Below are positions 31,437-43,005 of a stretch of DNA of 64,000 bases, in pieces. Source of the DNA: Plotosus lineatus (lineage: Eukaryota; Chordata; Actinopteri; Siluriformes; Plotosidae). The stretch spans positions 42,382,501 through 42,446,500 of the forward strand of contig CM045733.1 of the NCBI GenBank assembly GCA_024760905.1, read 5' to 3'. The notes under the pieces were generated by a model. The model was not told where the DNA came from. It did not search any database and worked only from the letters and a program-made list of their open reading frames with translations. The position numbers and the translations under genes are program-made. Position 1 is the first letter of the stretch. Every line of letters begins with the position of its first letter.

Positions 31437-31785
31437 TTGGGCAGTGTTAGCCTTTGGGAAGGGAGCTAACAATGATCTGAAGGTTGTGGGTTCAAGCCCC
31501 ACTATCACTGAGTTGTCACTTCTGGCCTCCCAGTGCAGCTAATTGAGATATCAACAGCTGGCCATCTCTCACTGTCTGTGGTAAGAGACATGTAAAAGAA
31601 ACCCTTGCTGTCATTCATAAAGAGTAGGATATTGGGTTGCAGTCAACGTATTTCATCTCTGCGATAACGTGGCAATCTGTCTAGGGTTTACTCTACCCTC
31701 ACATGAAGTCAGCTGATATGGACGCCACATTCCTTGCATCTCTAATCAGGCTTAAGTGACTCAGAAAATGAATGAATGAATGAAA
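31437..31785 (+). mobile_element. SINE-1, full length but diverged
   Basis: tRNA-like head with B-box-like 'gggttcaagccccac', the SINE-1 body ('catgtaaaagaaacccttgc') and tail ending 'cagaaaatgaatgaatga'. Many substitutions suggest an old copy. Confidence 0.8.
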
Positions 31786-32548
31786 AAAGTTTATGTGATG
31801 TGTCCAGTGCTCACATCCTTTTGAATGAGTAGTACATAGAAACAATATCATAATACAACAAGCACACTGACATACAGTACATGAAAAAGCAGCACTACAG
31901 TTGGAGCTACTGTTGAAGAATATTAATCAACAGAACATGACAAATAAGAAGCCATAATTCAACTGTGGTATAAATAATTGAGTATACAATAAGAAATATT
32001 ACACAAACCCTGAGGCGACAAATGGGAATTTGTCTTTTTTCTCTATTATTGTGATTTTTTTTTTGTATTTTATTATTTGATAGAGTGCTAAACTTAGTAC
32101 ACTCCAAAGATTTATCATTTGTCAGACTGGCCACAATGTGCTCTGTATGATAAGATAACAAATCTGTATTTTTTCTGAAATTTTATTAGAAGTATTTTTT
32201 CTTAAGATTGTGCATCGGGACGGAGAAGATTGAGCAACAACATTGTGTTTATTTTAATAGAATTTTTGCTGTGGATTGTTATCTTCGCAGATGCAATTCA
32301 TAATTAATTTCAGCAAAAAAACTTTATCTTGTAGATAAAGCTGTGCAATTGCTGCTTCTTTGTTCCTGGGGGGAAAAAAAGAAAATACATTATATTGCTT
32401 ATAGTTAATGTACTTAGAACCATCATTTTACATGGTGATAGTGAGCTTTTATAGTTGAGCACTGAGAAAGTATGAATCTAAAAAATGGATAGAAAGGATA
32501 AAAATGTATCTCAAAGTATATATCGTGTGTAAATACATGCAACTGTGC
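31786..32548. other. Unannotated AT-rich stretch
   Basis: No feature recognised. Confidence 0.5.
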
Positions 32549-32737
32549 GTGTGTGTGTGTGTGTGTATATGTGTGTGTGTTGTAAATGTCCTACTGAAAG
32601 ATATGGCAGCTGCATGAGTGCCTGTATCACACCCATGTCCCATTTCAGGTTCACACAGAGGACAAGCCAGGAGAGCTTCAGAGACCATTTCCAACACCAC
32701 AACATGTGACACTTGGGTAAATGGGAAAAAAGGAAAA

Positions 32738-32738
<1 letters not shown>

Positions 32739-32811
<73 letters not shown>
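32739..32811. repeat. (CA)n(TA)n(TG)n compound microsatellite
   Basis: The three tracts follow each other without spacer, so the whole is nearly self-complementary. A smaller GT tract lies at about 32550-32580. Confidence 0.93.
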
Positions 32812-32813
<2 letters not shown>

Positions 32814-32816
32814 CTT

Positions 32817-32919
32817 CTTCTTCTTTTGGCTTTTCCCTTCAGGGGTCGCCACAGCAAACCATCCGCCTCCATCTCACCCGATCCTCTGTATCTTCTACTC
32901 TTACTTCAACTGCCTTCAT
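32817..32919 (-). mobile_element. RTE 3' end fragment, left arm of an inverted pair
   Basis: The minus strand reads the last coding codons and 3' UTR of the RTE family ('tgctgtggcgacccctgaag') plus its (GAA)n tail. Only about 100 bp is present. Confidence 0.82.
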
Positions 32920-32946
32920 GGTGTGTGTGTGTGTGTGTGTATATAT

Positions 32947-33081
32947 TCATGGATTCATGGATGTGGTGAAGGAGGACATGAAGGCAGTTGGTGTAAGAGA
33001 AAAAGATGCAGAGGATAGGGTGAGATGGAGGCAGAGGATTCGCTGTGGCGACCCCTGAACGGAAAAGCTGAAAGGACAAGA

Positions 33082-33083
<2 letters not shown>
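32947..33083 (+). mobile_element. RTE 3' end fragment, right arm of an inverted pair
   Basis: The plus strand reads 'HGFMDVVKEDMKAVGVREKD'-type codons, the stop in 'gcgacccctga' and a short tail that runs into (TA)n at about 33084-33131. It faces away from the left arm across a (GT)n spacer. Confidence 0.85.

Positions 33084-33131
<48 letters not shown>
33084..33131. repeat. (TA)n microsatellite
   Basis: About 24 TA units at the tail of the right RTE arm. The next 430 bp (33132-33559) hold nothing recognisable. Confidence 0.93.
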
Positions 33132-33135
<4 letters not shown>

Positions 33136-33559
33136 TTTTCCTTGTTTGTTGAAAAAAAAAAGCTATCTTTTTTTATTCTAAATGTATTTAAATTTTTTAA
33201 AAATCTTTTTAGAGTTAAATTTTCTGTAGCAACATGTTTTTACTCCTAATCTTACTCTCTTATTTAATGATGTTCAATGATCAACTCATCATGATTAAAT
33301 AAACTTTGACATGATTAATGTCCATCAGACATCTTATCTCATAACAGATACCAACCAGTGAGGTCGAAAGTTACCACATGTTTCCTCCATGCACATGATG
33401 CCAGCCAACCATACTTTTTTAAACTGCTGCTCCTGCAACAAATGCAGTGGCTTAACACACCCAGAGGATAGCCCACCTTCCTATGCATGAGCAAACAAAT
33501 TTTGTACAGTGATTGGTTTGTGTTGTTCTGTTGAAGGCTCCTTTGCACATTCGTCCTGT

Positions 33560-33810
33560 GTTCGTGTGGGTTTCCGTCAGGTACTCTGATTTCCTCCCAC
33601 AGTTCAAAAGCATGCACAGTAGGCTGTTCGAAATTGCCCCTAGGTGTGAATGGGAATATGAATGTTTGTCACTTTGTGTGGCACTGCGATGGCCTGGTGA
33701 GCGCTCCAGAGTATATCCCGCCCTCGCCCAGAGTTGGCTGAGATGGGTGCCAGCTTCACCTTGACCCTAATTAGAATTAAGTGGTTCAGGAAATGAATGA
33801 ATGAATGGGA
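33560..33810 (+). mobile_element. SINE-2, head missing
   Basis: Shows 'ttcctcccacagttcaaaag', 'cccctaggtgtgaatgggaa', 'gcgatggcctggtgagcg' and the tail 'taattagaattaagtggttc' ending (AATG)n. Confidence 0.78.
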
Positions 33811-34901
33811 TCTTGGCCACAGACAGAAGTGACATCACATGGGATTCAAACCTATGATCTCCAACCACATTTTATCCCCTTCCACACAATGAGCTCACAC
33901 AACAACCTGTTTGAGTCATTTTATGTATAGTCCTCCTTAAAACAAAGAAAATTCTGTAACGCAAAAAAAGAAGAGAATCAGGACTGTGAAGTGTTTTGAG
34001 GGTGATCTACTGAGGCCTGACTGATCTGAAGATGTTGAAAGGAGAGCTGATGAGTTCTGCCTGTCACCATGCCATCTGTGTGCTTTTTTTCATGTTTACT
34101 GCACCCGCAAACCAAAGCCTGATATTAACACATCTGGCTGGAGGCTCAAATCACTTTTTTTTTTGGATTACACACCAAAGACACTTTTCAATAAGTGATT
34201 ATAAATGTAGGAATGAGAGTTCTCAGCTATGAGCACAGTGATAATACTTTTATAAAAACATAGTATTTAAAAGAGCTTTCAAAAGATGAATCATGTAAAA
34301 TCATGTAGTAGAGGAATCACGAAAAACTTTAGGAAACAACCATCACCCAATGCGTTAGATTGCTATGCTTTCTGCATGACCTGTCTGGAGCAGGAACAAA
34401 CACAAAGCAATAAAGAGTTCTTCTTTTTACAGCTACTCTCAAGAGGAAGTTGGCCTGGAACTTCCTTTGTTTATTACCCAAGACTACAGTAAAATAAATA
34501 AATAAATAAATAAATAAATAAAGCAGAGCTTACAGCAGGGGGTTGGTTGAGCAGCTTGTTCTGCCTGGCCTTGAGGAAAATGTTTACCTCATGTGGGCCT
34601 TAATGAGCGAGACAGCTAGTTATAGCTATAGGCAAGCTCTGTAAAAGCTAGAGTCCAGTGATAATCATGTACAAGAGGAAGGAAGTAAAATGTCAGTAGC
34701 TCTGGAGTGATTTGGGTCCAATGGAGCTCACTTTAATGAGGTAAGAGATGTGCTTAAGATTCAACGCAGGTGTCTTTAACAAAAAAAAAAAAACAACTCA
34801 GAGAATGTGTGTTGTGGTGGAGATGGGCAGCCTCTGTGATGTCTTCATCCATCTCAGTCTGATGTGATGCAGCGGTATGGGTAGAGACCTGGATGGACTT
34901 G

Positions 34902-34938
<37 letters not shown>

Positions 34939-35168
34939 TGATAAATACCAACCGATCTAAGGAAGAAATAAATTATTGATGAGCAGCGACCTTATTGTCT
35001 GTTTGCCTGGAGGTTTTTTTTAAATAACTAACAGGAGATGAAAGATGAAGTCAGGACATGGTGCAGCACCAGAATTAATGATTACAGATAATTCATTGAA
35101 AAAAAACACTGGGGTCGGGGAATTCCTCATTTGATAACCAGAAGCTGAGCTTTCTCACCTGAGTCAAC
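33811..35168. other. Unannotated stretch with two microsatellites
   Basis: (AATA)n at about 34492-34523 and (GT)n at about 34905-34937. A phrase near 34020-34160 ('gagctgatgagttctgcctg') resembles, on the opposite strand or in copy, the region near 30665-30770 ('gagctgatgagttctgttgg'), so a diverged dispersed repeat is present. No gene. Confidence 0.5.
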
Positions 35169-35180
35169 TGATTTAATGAT

Positions 35181-38100
35181 CTCATCTCATCTCATCTCAT
35201 CTTCTTCCGCTTAGTCCGGGGTCGGGTCGCGGGGGCAGCAACCTTAGCAAAGAGGTCCAGACATCCCTCTCCCGAGCCACTTCCTCCAACTCTCCCGGGG
35301 GGACACCGAGGCGGTCCCAGACAAGCCGAGACATAGTCCTCCAGCGTGTTCTAGGTCGACCCCGGGGTCTCTTCCCGGTTGGACATGCCCGAAACACCAC
35401 ACCAGGGAGGCGTCAGGGGCATTCTAACCAGATGCCCGAGCCACCTCAACTGGCCCCTCTCAATGCGGAGGAGCAGCGGATCTACTCCGAGCTCTCCTCG
35501 GATGGCGGAGCTTCACCCTATCTCTAAGGAGAACCCGCCACCCGGCGAAGAGCTCATTTCAGCCGCTTGTATCCGTGATCTTGTTCTTTCGGTCATTACC
35601 CAAAGCTCGTGACCATAGGTGAGGGTTGAACGAGATCGACTGGTAAATTGAGAGCTTCGCCTTGCGGCTCAGCTCCTTTTTCACCACGACGGACCGGTAC
35701 AGGCACCGCTTAACAGCAGAGGCTGCAGCGATCCGATCTGTCGATCTCTCGCCTCCATCCTTCCTCACTCGTAAACAAGACCCCAAGATACTTAAACTCC
35801 TCCACTTGGGGCAGGACCTCATCCCCGACCCAGAGGGTGCATTCCACCATTGTCCGACTGAGAACCATGGCCTCGGACTTGGAGGTACTGATCTTCATCC
35901 CGGCTGCTTCGCACTCAGCTGCGAATCGCTCCAATGAGAGCTGAGGGCCCGACTTGATGAAGCCAAAGGACAACATCATCCGCAAAAGCAGAGATGATAT
36001 CCGATGGCCACCGAACCAGAACCCCTCATCGCCTCGACTGCGCCTAGAAATTCTGTCCATAAAAATTATGAACAGAATCGGGTGACAAAGGACAGCCTTG
36101 GCGGACTCAACTCCACCGGAAAGCGAATCCGAGCTGCTGTTACCAATACGGACCAAACTCTGGCTCCGTGATACAGCGACGAATAGCTCGTGAGCAACGG
36201 ATCCGAACGCCGTACTCTCGAGCACGCCCCACAAGATCTTTCGAGGGACACGGTCGAAAGCCTTCTCCAAATCCACAAAGCACATGTGGACAGATTGGGC
36301 AAACTCCCATGCCCCCTCCAGAATCCTGTGGAGCGTATAGAGTTGGTCAAGAGGGCTGCGGCCAGGACGAAAACCACATTGTTCCTCCTGAATCCGAGGT
36401 TCGACTATCGGTCGGATCCTCCTCTCTAGTACCCTGCATAGACTTTCCCAGGCAGGCTGAGGAGTGTAATTCCCCGATAATTGGAACACACCCTCCGGTC
36501 CCCCTTCTTAAAAATTGGGACCACCACCCCAGTTTGCCAATCCAGAGGTACAGCCCCCCGATGACCACGCGATGTTGCAGAGACGTGTCAACCAAGACAG
36601 TCCTACAACATCCAGAGCCCTGAGATATTCCGGCGGATCTCGTCAACCCCGGAGCTCGACCACCGAGGAGCTTTTTGACAACCTCAGTGACCTCCACTCC
36701 AGTGATGGGCGGACCCTCACCCGAACCCCCAGGGTCTTCCCTCTTCCACGGAGGGCGTGTTGGTGGGATTGAGAAGGTCCTCAAAGTATTCCCTCCACCT
36801 CTCAACAACATCCCCAGTCAAGGTAAGCAGCTCCCCACCTCCACCGTAAACAGTGTTTGTGAAGAACTGCTTCCCCCTCCTGAGGCGTCGGATGGTGGCC
36901 CAGAACCTTTTTGAGGCCAACCGATAATCACTTTCCAGGCCCTCACCGAACTCCTCCCACGCCCGAGATTTTGCATCTGCAACAGCCTCGGCTGCAGCAC
37001 GTTTGGCCTGCCGGTACCCCGTTTGCTGCCTCAGGAGTCCCACAGGCTAACAAAACCCGATAGAGGCCTCCTTCTTCAGCTGGGCGGCCCCCTTCACCGC
37101 AGGTGTCCACCACCGAGGTTCGGGATTACCGCCACGACAAGCACCGGCGACCTTACGACCACAGCTATGGGCTGCCGCCTCAGCAATGGAGGCACGAAAC
37201 ATGGCCCATTCAGATTCCATGTCCCCGCCTCCTCCGAACGTGGTTGTAGCTCTGCCGGAGGTGGGAGTTAAAAGGCCTCGGACAGGGGGCTCCGCCAAAC
37301 GTTCCCAGCAGACCCTGATTACACGCTTTGGGCCTGCCAGGTCTGGAAGGCAACCTCCCCACACCACCGAAGCCAACTCACACCAGGTAGTGATCGGTGA
37401 ACAGCTCAGCTCCTCTCTTCACCCGAGTGTCCAGAACATATGGTCGCATGAAGTCCGATGACACGACTACAAAGTCAATCATCGAACTGCGACCTAGGGT
37501 CTGTCCTGGTGCCAAGTGCACTTATGGACACCCTTATGTTGAGCTATGGTGTTCATGATAGACAAACTATGATGAGCACAGAAGTCCAACAACGACACAC
37601 CATTCGATTCAGACTGAGAGGCCGTACCTACCGATCACACCCTTCCAGGTCACACTATCGTTGCCCACATGGGCATTGAAGTCTCCCAAGACAACGAGCG
37701 AAGTCTCCCGAGGAGGCGTTCTCCAACACCCCCTAAAGACTCCAAAAGGGTGGGTACTCTGAACTGTCATTTGGTGCATAAGCACAAATAACAGTCAGGC
37801 CTCGTCCCCACCCGAAGACGGAGGAAGCTACCCTTTCGCAACCGGGAGAACCCCAACATTTGGGCACCGAGACGGGGGCAACAAGAATACCCACACCGGC
37901 TCGCCTCTCCCCATGAGCAACTCCAGAATAGAAGAAGGTCCAGCCTCTTTCGAGATGGATGGTTCCAGAGCCCAAGCTATGCGTTGAGGTGAGCCCGACT
38001 ATATCTAGTCGGTATCTCTCCACCTCACGCACCAAATCGGCTCCTTTCCTCCGCCAGAGAGGTGACATTCCATGTCCCGAAGGTCAGAGTAAGCAGCCGA

Positions 38101-38526
38101 GGATCAGTCCGACAGAACCCATGCCTTCGGCTGCCACCCAACTCACACTGCACCCGACCCTAAAACTCCTCCCACGGGTGGTGGGTCCATGGGAGGGCGG
38201 ACCCATGTCTCCTTTTCGGGCTGGGCCCGGCCAGGCCTCCATGGGCATAAGCCCGACCACCAGGCGCCGCCTTCGAGCCCCTCCCCTGGGCCTGGCTCCA
38301 GGAGGGACCCCCGGTGACCCGCGTCCGGGCAAGGGAGACTGATTCCTCTGTTGTTTTCTCATGTCTTAGGGGTCTGTTTTGAATCGCACTTTGTCTGGAC
38401 CTTCACCCCGGACCTGTTTGCCTTGGGTGACCCTACCAGGGGCATTTGCCCCCGACAACATAGCTCCTAGGATCATTAGGTCACGCAAACCCCTCCACCA
38501 CGATAAGGTGGCGATTCGAGGAGGGG
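35181..38526 (-). mobile_element. Rex3-type RTE retrotransposon, full length
   Basis: About 3.35 kb, flanked by the exact 12-bp direct repeat 'tgatttaatgat' at 35169-35180 and 38527-38538. The 3' end (left) is (GATGA)n, as expected for Rex3-type elements; the 5' end (right) begins 'cacccctcctcgaatcgcca'. It is markedly GC-richer than its surroundings. Two internal stretches, near 36080 and 36520, closely resemble the sites of widely used Rex3 PCR primers, which supports the name. Confidence 0.9.
35197..38091 (-). pseudogene. Rex3-type endonuclease-RT, multiply frameshifted
   Basis: Endonuclease (38090-37050): 'LDIVGLTSTHSLGSG', 'YSGVAHGERRAGVGILVAP', '[16 protein letters not shown]', then several short reading stretches. 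The linker (37043-36720) includes 'AVADAKSRAWEEFGEGLES' and 'VERWREYFEDLLNPTN'. RT (36489-35700): 'RPIVEPRIQEEQCGFRPGRS', 'MCFVDLEKAFDRVPRKI' (first Asp), 'VLCHPILFIIFMDRISRRS'; the usual FADD box is damaged ('SSLLLRMMLSFGFIK' across a frameshift). 'EEFKYLGVLFTSEEGWRREI' and a C-terminus 'ACPTGKRPRGRPRTRWR' follow. At least six frame changes make it inactive, despite the clean ends. Confidence 0.87.
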
Positions 38527-38577
38527 TGATTTAATGATATATCTAATTATTTTAATGATCAAATGGTGAATACTATT

Positions 38578-38697
38578 ATTCATTCATTTTCTGTACCGCT
38601 TAATCCTAATTAGGGTCTTTGGGAAGTGAGCACCCATCTCAGCTGACTCTAAGCGAGGGCAATATGCACCCTGGACAGCTCGCCAGGCCATCACAGT
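38578..38697 (-). mobile_element. SINE tail fragment
   Basis: On the minus strand it reads the common SINE-1/SINE-2 tail ('taattaggattaagcggtac'), ending near 'gatggcctggcgagctgtcc'. Head and body are absent. Confidence 0.7.
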
Positions 38698-39079
38698 GGT
38701 AAATACTATTCTACCAGTATTAAAAAGAGATCATTAGGGATTTAAGCACACATATAGTAGCAGTGGCAGTCTCTGTATCTGCTTATTACTAAAAATCTTC
38801 ATAAAGCCAAAGAGGCTAGGGTTTCTGGATTTTTTTCGAACACTCATCAGAGTCAGTACAGCAAGTGAAGTCTGGTTCTGACACTTACCCAAACTCATTC
38901 TATTTTTAAAATACACACGTACACTAGATTATTCAACAGATGTACATTTTGCAGTCATTAATACCTGTATTGTAATCACCTGGTTTTATGAATCTTTGCC
39001 AGTTTGTCTGTGAATAAAATCCGGAATCAATAAAATCAGAAAGTGATGATGAGTATTTTTCACCCGATTCTCTTGCTCA

Positions 39080-39540
39080 CTGACTTCATAAATTTAAGAA
39101 TGGTCCTGTGCTTTTGTTTATTTTTGTGCTGATTGGTTCAACTTGCCATGTACTAAAGTTGACATTCCTGTTGATTGGTTCAAAGTGCCATGTGCTGATT
39201 GGCTCATTTTACTTGGGAAAATGTTTAAAGGAAATGCTTAAAGGAAATGTTTAAAGGAAAAGCACAAGGAGGGAAAACGTAAGGGAAGGAAAAGTCTTTT
39301 TTTGTTGTTGTTTTTTAATTTTATGCTGTTTTCTGTTTATTTTCAGCTTTAATGTAAGTAATTAAGTTGATTCCACAAAATGAATAATACAAATACCAGT
39401 AAAACTCTTTTATTCCATTATTATTCATGTTTTCCACCTCTATGGACAGTTCCACGCCTTGGTAACATTTTAATAAGCACCCACCCACTCCAATTTTTTA
39501 AGCGCCCTAGGCGCTTATCACGTCTAATATGGTATTTGGA
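39080..39540 (+). repeat. Repeat U, first copy
   Basis: Contains 'gttgattggttcaaagtgcc', 'gctgttttctgtttattttc', 'tattcatgttttccacctc' and ends in 'aagcgccctaggcgcttatc'. The same landmarks occur in reverse at 55190-55532 and 56860 onward. Likely a degraded DNA transposon, family unknown. Confidence 0.6.
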
Positions 39541-39779
39541 AAGCCAAAGTCAATCAAGGCCACAAATTTTTGGATACAGAGAGATTATAACCTCAAAACA
39601 AGCGCAGCTAGACTTGCTGTTAACATGGAAACAAAAGAGGAAACAACATTAGGACTTTCAATTCAGACAATTGCCTCTGAACTTAATTGACCTTCAAAAG
39701 TCAAACACCATTTGAAAAAATTAATTGCACACGCAAGCACACACACACACACCCCAAGGGGAAATTTGCAACAACTAAT

Positions 39780-42700
39780 GAAATATGCAAATCACAAATA
39801 ATACCACCATACCGGATTGGTCGAGGCTCTTGTTAACAACGACCGCCATCAGTGCTGTTAACCAACAGGGTGCTGGTGGAAATTGGACGACTGTTGGTCA
39901 AAGAAGGAGAGGTGGGATGCGTGTCCATAGGCAGAGAGAGAAGAGGAAAAGTACGAGTCTAGGACTGAGAGTAGGGACTTTGAATGTTGGAACTATGACA
40001 GGAAAAGGTAGAGAGCTGGCTGACATGATGCAGAGGGGGAAGGTGGACATACTGTGTATTCAGGAGACTGGGTGGAAAGGTAGCAAGGCTAAAAGCTTAG
40101 GAGCAGGGTTTAAGCTGTTTTTTCATGGTGTGGATGGGAAGAGAAATGGAGTAGGAGTCATCTTGAAGGAGGGGTTGGTCAGGAATGTTCTCAAAATGAA
40201 AAGAGTGTCAGACAGAGTGATGAGTCTCAACTTAGAAATTGAAGGCGTTGATGTTCAATGTTGTTAGTGCTTTATGCCCCACAGGCAAGATGTGAGTTAG
40301 AACAGAAGGAGAGATTCTGGAGTGAGTTAGATGAAATGATGCCGAGTACCCCCAGAGGTGACAGAGTGGTCATTGGAGCAGCCTACAATGGACATGTTGG
40401 TGCAGGCAACAGAGGGCACGAGGAAGTGATGGACAAGTTTGGTATCCAGGACAGGAATACAGAAGGACAGATGTTCATAGATTTTGCAAAAAGGATGGAA
40501 ATGGCTATGGTGAATACTTTCTTCCAGAAGAGACAGGAGCATAGGGTGACTTATAAAAGCGGAGGCAGGAGCACACAGGTAGACTACATCTTGTGTAGAC
40601 AATGCAATTTGAAGGAAGTCAGTGACTGCAAAGTAGTAGTGGGTAAGGGTGTTACCAAACAGCATAGGATGGTGATGTGCAGAATGAAGCTGATGGTGAG
40701 GAAGGTGAAGAAGGCAAAGGCAGAGCAGAAGACAAAGTGGTGGATGCTGAAAAAGGAAGAGTGTCAGGTTGTCTTCAAGGTGGAGTTGAAACAGGCTTTG
40801 GGTGGTCAGGAAGTGCTTCCAGATGACTAGACAACCACAGCAAATGTGATCAGGGAGACAGGTAGGAGAGTACTTGGTGTTTCCTCTGGAAGGAAAGTAG
40901 ATAAGGAGACTTGGTGGTGGAATGAGGAAGTGCAGGAGTGTGTACAAAAGAAGAGGTCAGCTAAGAAGAAATGGGACATTGAGAGGACCGAGGAGAGGAA
41001 ACATGAGTACAGGGAGACACGGCGCAAGACGAAGGTAGTGGTGTCAAAGGCCAAACAGTATGATGACTTCTATGCTAGGTTGGACAGTAAGGAGGGAGAA
41101 AATGATTTATACAGGTTGGCACAAATGAGAAATGGAGATTGGAGATGGGAGGGATGTGCAGCAAGTTAGACTGATAAAGGACAGAGAAGGAAATGTATTC
41201 ACTGATGACAGAAGTGTGCTGGGAAGATGGAATGAGTACTTTGAAGAGCTGATGAATGAGGAAAATGAGAGAGAAGAAAGAGTAGAAGAGGTAACTGTTG
41301 AGGACCAGGAAGTAGCAAAGATTAGTAAGGGTGAAGTGAAAAGGGCATTGAAGAGGATGAAGAGTGGAAAGGCAGTTGGTCCTGATGATATACCTGTGGA
41401 GGTATGGAAGTGTCTCGGTGAAGTAGCAGTAGATTTTCTGTCAAGAACATTCAACAAGAGTGAGCAAATGCCAGAGGAATGGAGGAGAAGTGTGATGGTG
41501 CCCATTTTCAAGAACAAGGGCGACGTGCAGAGTTGTGGCAACTACAGAGGGATAAAGTTGATGAACCATACGATGAAGTTATGGGAAAGAAGAGTAGAAG
41601 CTAGACTAAAGGCAGAGGTCAGCATTTGTGAACAACAGTTTGGTTTCATGCCAAGAAAGAGCAGCACAGATGCAGTGCTTACCTTGAGAATGTTAATAGA
41701 GAAGAACAGAGAAGGTCAGATGGAGCTGCATTGTGCCTTTGTGGATCTGGAGAAAGCATATGACAGGGTGGTGTCGAGAGAGGAACTGTGGTATTGCATG
41801 AGGAAGTCTGGAGTGGCAGAGAAGTATGTTAGAGTGGTGCAGGACATGTAGAAGAGATGTAAGACAGTGGTGAGGTGTGCTGTCGGTGTGACAGAAGAGC
41901 TCAAGGTGGAGGAGGGACTGCACCAAGGGTCAGCTCTGAGCCCCTTCTTGTTTGCTATGGTGATGGACAGGCTGACAGATGAGGTTAGACAAGAATCTCC
42001 ATGGTCTATGATGTTTGCACATGACATTATGATCTGTAGTGAGAGCAGAGAACAAGTGGAGGAAAACCTAGAGAAATGGAGGTATGCCCTAGAAAGGAGA
42101 GGAATGAAGGTTAGCCTCAGTAAGACAGAATACATGTATATGAATGACAATGACCCAAGAGGAACGGTGAGGTTACAGGGAGCAGAGATAAAGAAGTTGG
42201 AGGATTTTAATTCCCTAGGCTCAACAATCCAGAGCAATGGAGAGTGTGGAAAAGAGGTGAAGAAGCATGTGCAGGCAGGTTGGAATGGTTGGAGAAAAGT
42301 GTCCGGTGTGATGTGTGATAGGAAGGTATCAGCAAGAATGAAAGCAAACGTGTACAAGACGGTGATGAGGCCAGTGATGTTGTATGGTTTAGAAACAGTG
42401 GCCCTGAGGAAAAGACAGGAGGCAGAGCAGCAGGTAGCAGAGATGAAAATGTTGAGATTCTCTTTGGGAGTATCGAGGATGGATAGCATCAGGAATGAGT
42501 ACATCAGAGGGACAGCACATGTTGGAGGTATTGGAGACAAGACATTGGAGAGAGGCTAGATTGAGATGATTTGGACATGTACAGAGGAGGGATAGTGAAT
42601 ATATTGGTAGTAGGATGCTGAGGTTGGAACTGCCAGGCAGAAGGCGTAGAGGAAGACCAAAAAGTAGATTTATAGATGTGGTGAAGGAGGACATGGAGGT

Positions 42701-42805
42701 CGTTGGCGTAAGGGAAGAAGATGCAGAGGATAGGATGAGATGGAGGCAGATGATCTGCTGTGGTGACCCCTGAAGGGAACAGTCAAAAGGAAAAGATAAA
42801 GAAGA
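39780..42805 (+). mobile_element. RTE-clade LINE, copy C
   Basis: Starts about 120 bp inside the full 5' UTR (compare copy D at about 46537) and ends 'gaacagtcaaaaggaaaaga' plus a short tail. It is flanked by near-identical 23-bp direct repeats beginning 'aggggaaatttg' (39757-39779 and 42825-42847, one mismatch), each preceded by (AC)n. The target was SINE-2-like sequence, seen continuing on the right. Its 3' part and right flank were later copied into RTE-D. Confidence 0.85.
39945..42773 (+). pseudogene. RTE endonuclease-RT, copy C, broken
   Basis: The endonuclease is mostly present: 'LNVGTMTGKGRELADMMQRG', 'ILCIQETGWKGSKAKSLG' (Glu), 'VVIGAAYNGHVGAGNRG' (the usual DFN is AYN, so the Asp is lost) and 'VDYILCRQCNLKEVSDC'. 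Lesions: an extra base near 40250, TAG at 40828-40830, frame changes near 41065 and 41145, and TAG at 41849-41851 in 'VVQDM'. The RT catalytic box is 'MMFAHDIMICS' (FADD changed to FAHD). One extra codon makes 'YDRVVSREEL' where other copies have 'YDRVPREEL'. Frame change near 42540 before the C-terminus. Both enzymatic domains are therefore dead. Confidence 0.86.
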
Positions 42806-43005
42806 CACACACACACACACGCCTAGGGGAAATTTGGAACAACTAATTAGCTGACTGTACATTTTTTTGGACTCTGTTAGGAAACCAGAGTACTCAGAGG
42901 AAACCCACATAAGCACAGAGAACATGCAAACTCCACACAGAATCGCCTGAGCCCGGGAGTCTAACCCAGGCCTTCTTGCTGTGAGGCAGATGTGTTAAAC
43001 ACTGT
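42806..43005 (-). mobile_element. SINE-2 portion, right flank of RTE-C
   Basis: On the minus strand: 'cacagcaagaaggcctgggt' (tRNA-like B-box region), 'gagtttgcatgttctctgtg', and 'tccaaatttcccctaggcg' up to the RTE-C insertion. The rest of the SINE lies left of RTE-C at about 39730-39779. Confidence 0.65.

Noticed and set aside
36168..36623. Plus-strand open frames across the GC-rich 35-38 kb block
   Set aside because: Antisense to the Rex3-like gene; openness reflects GC content.
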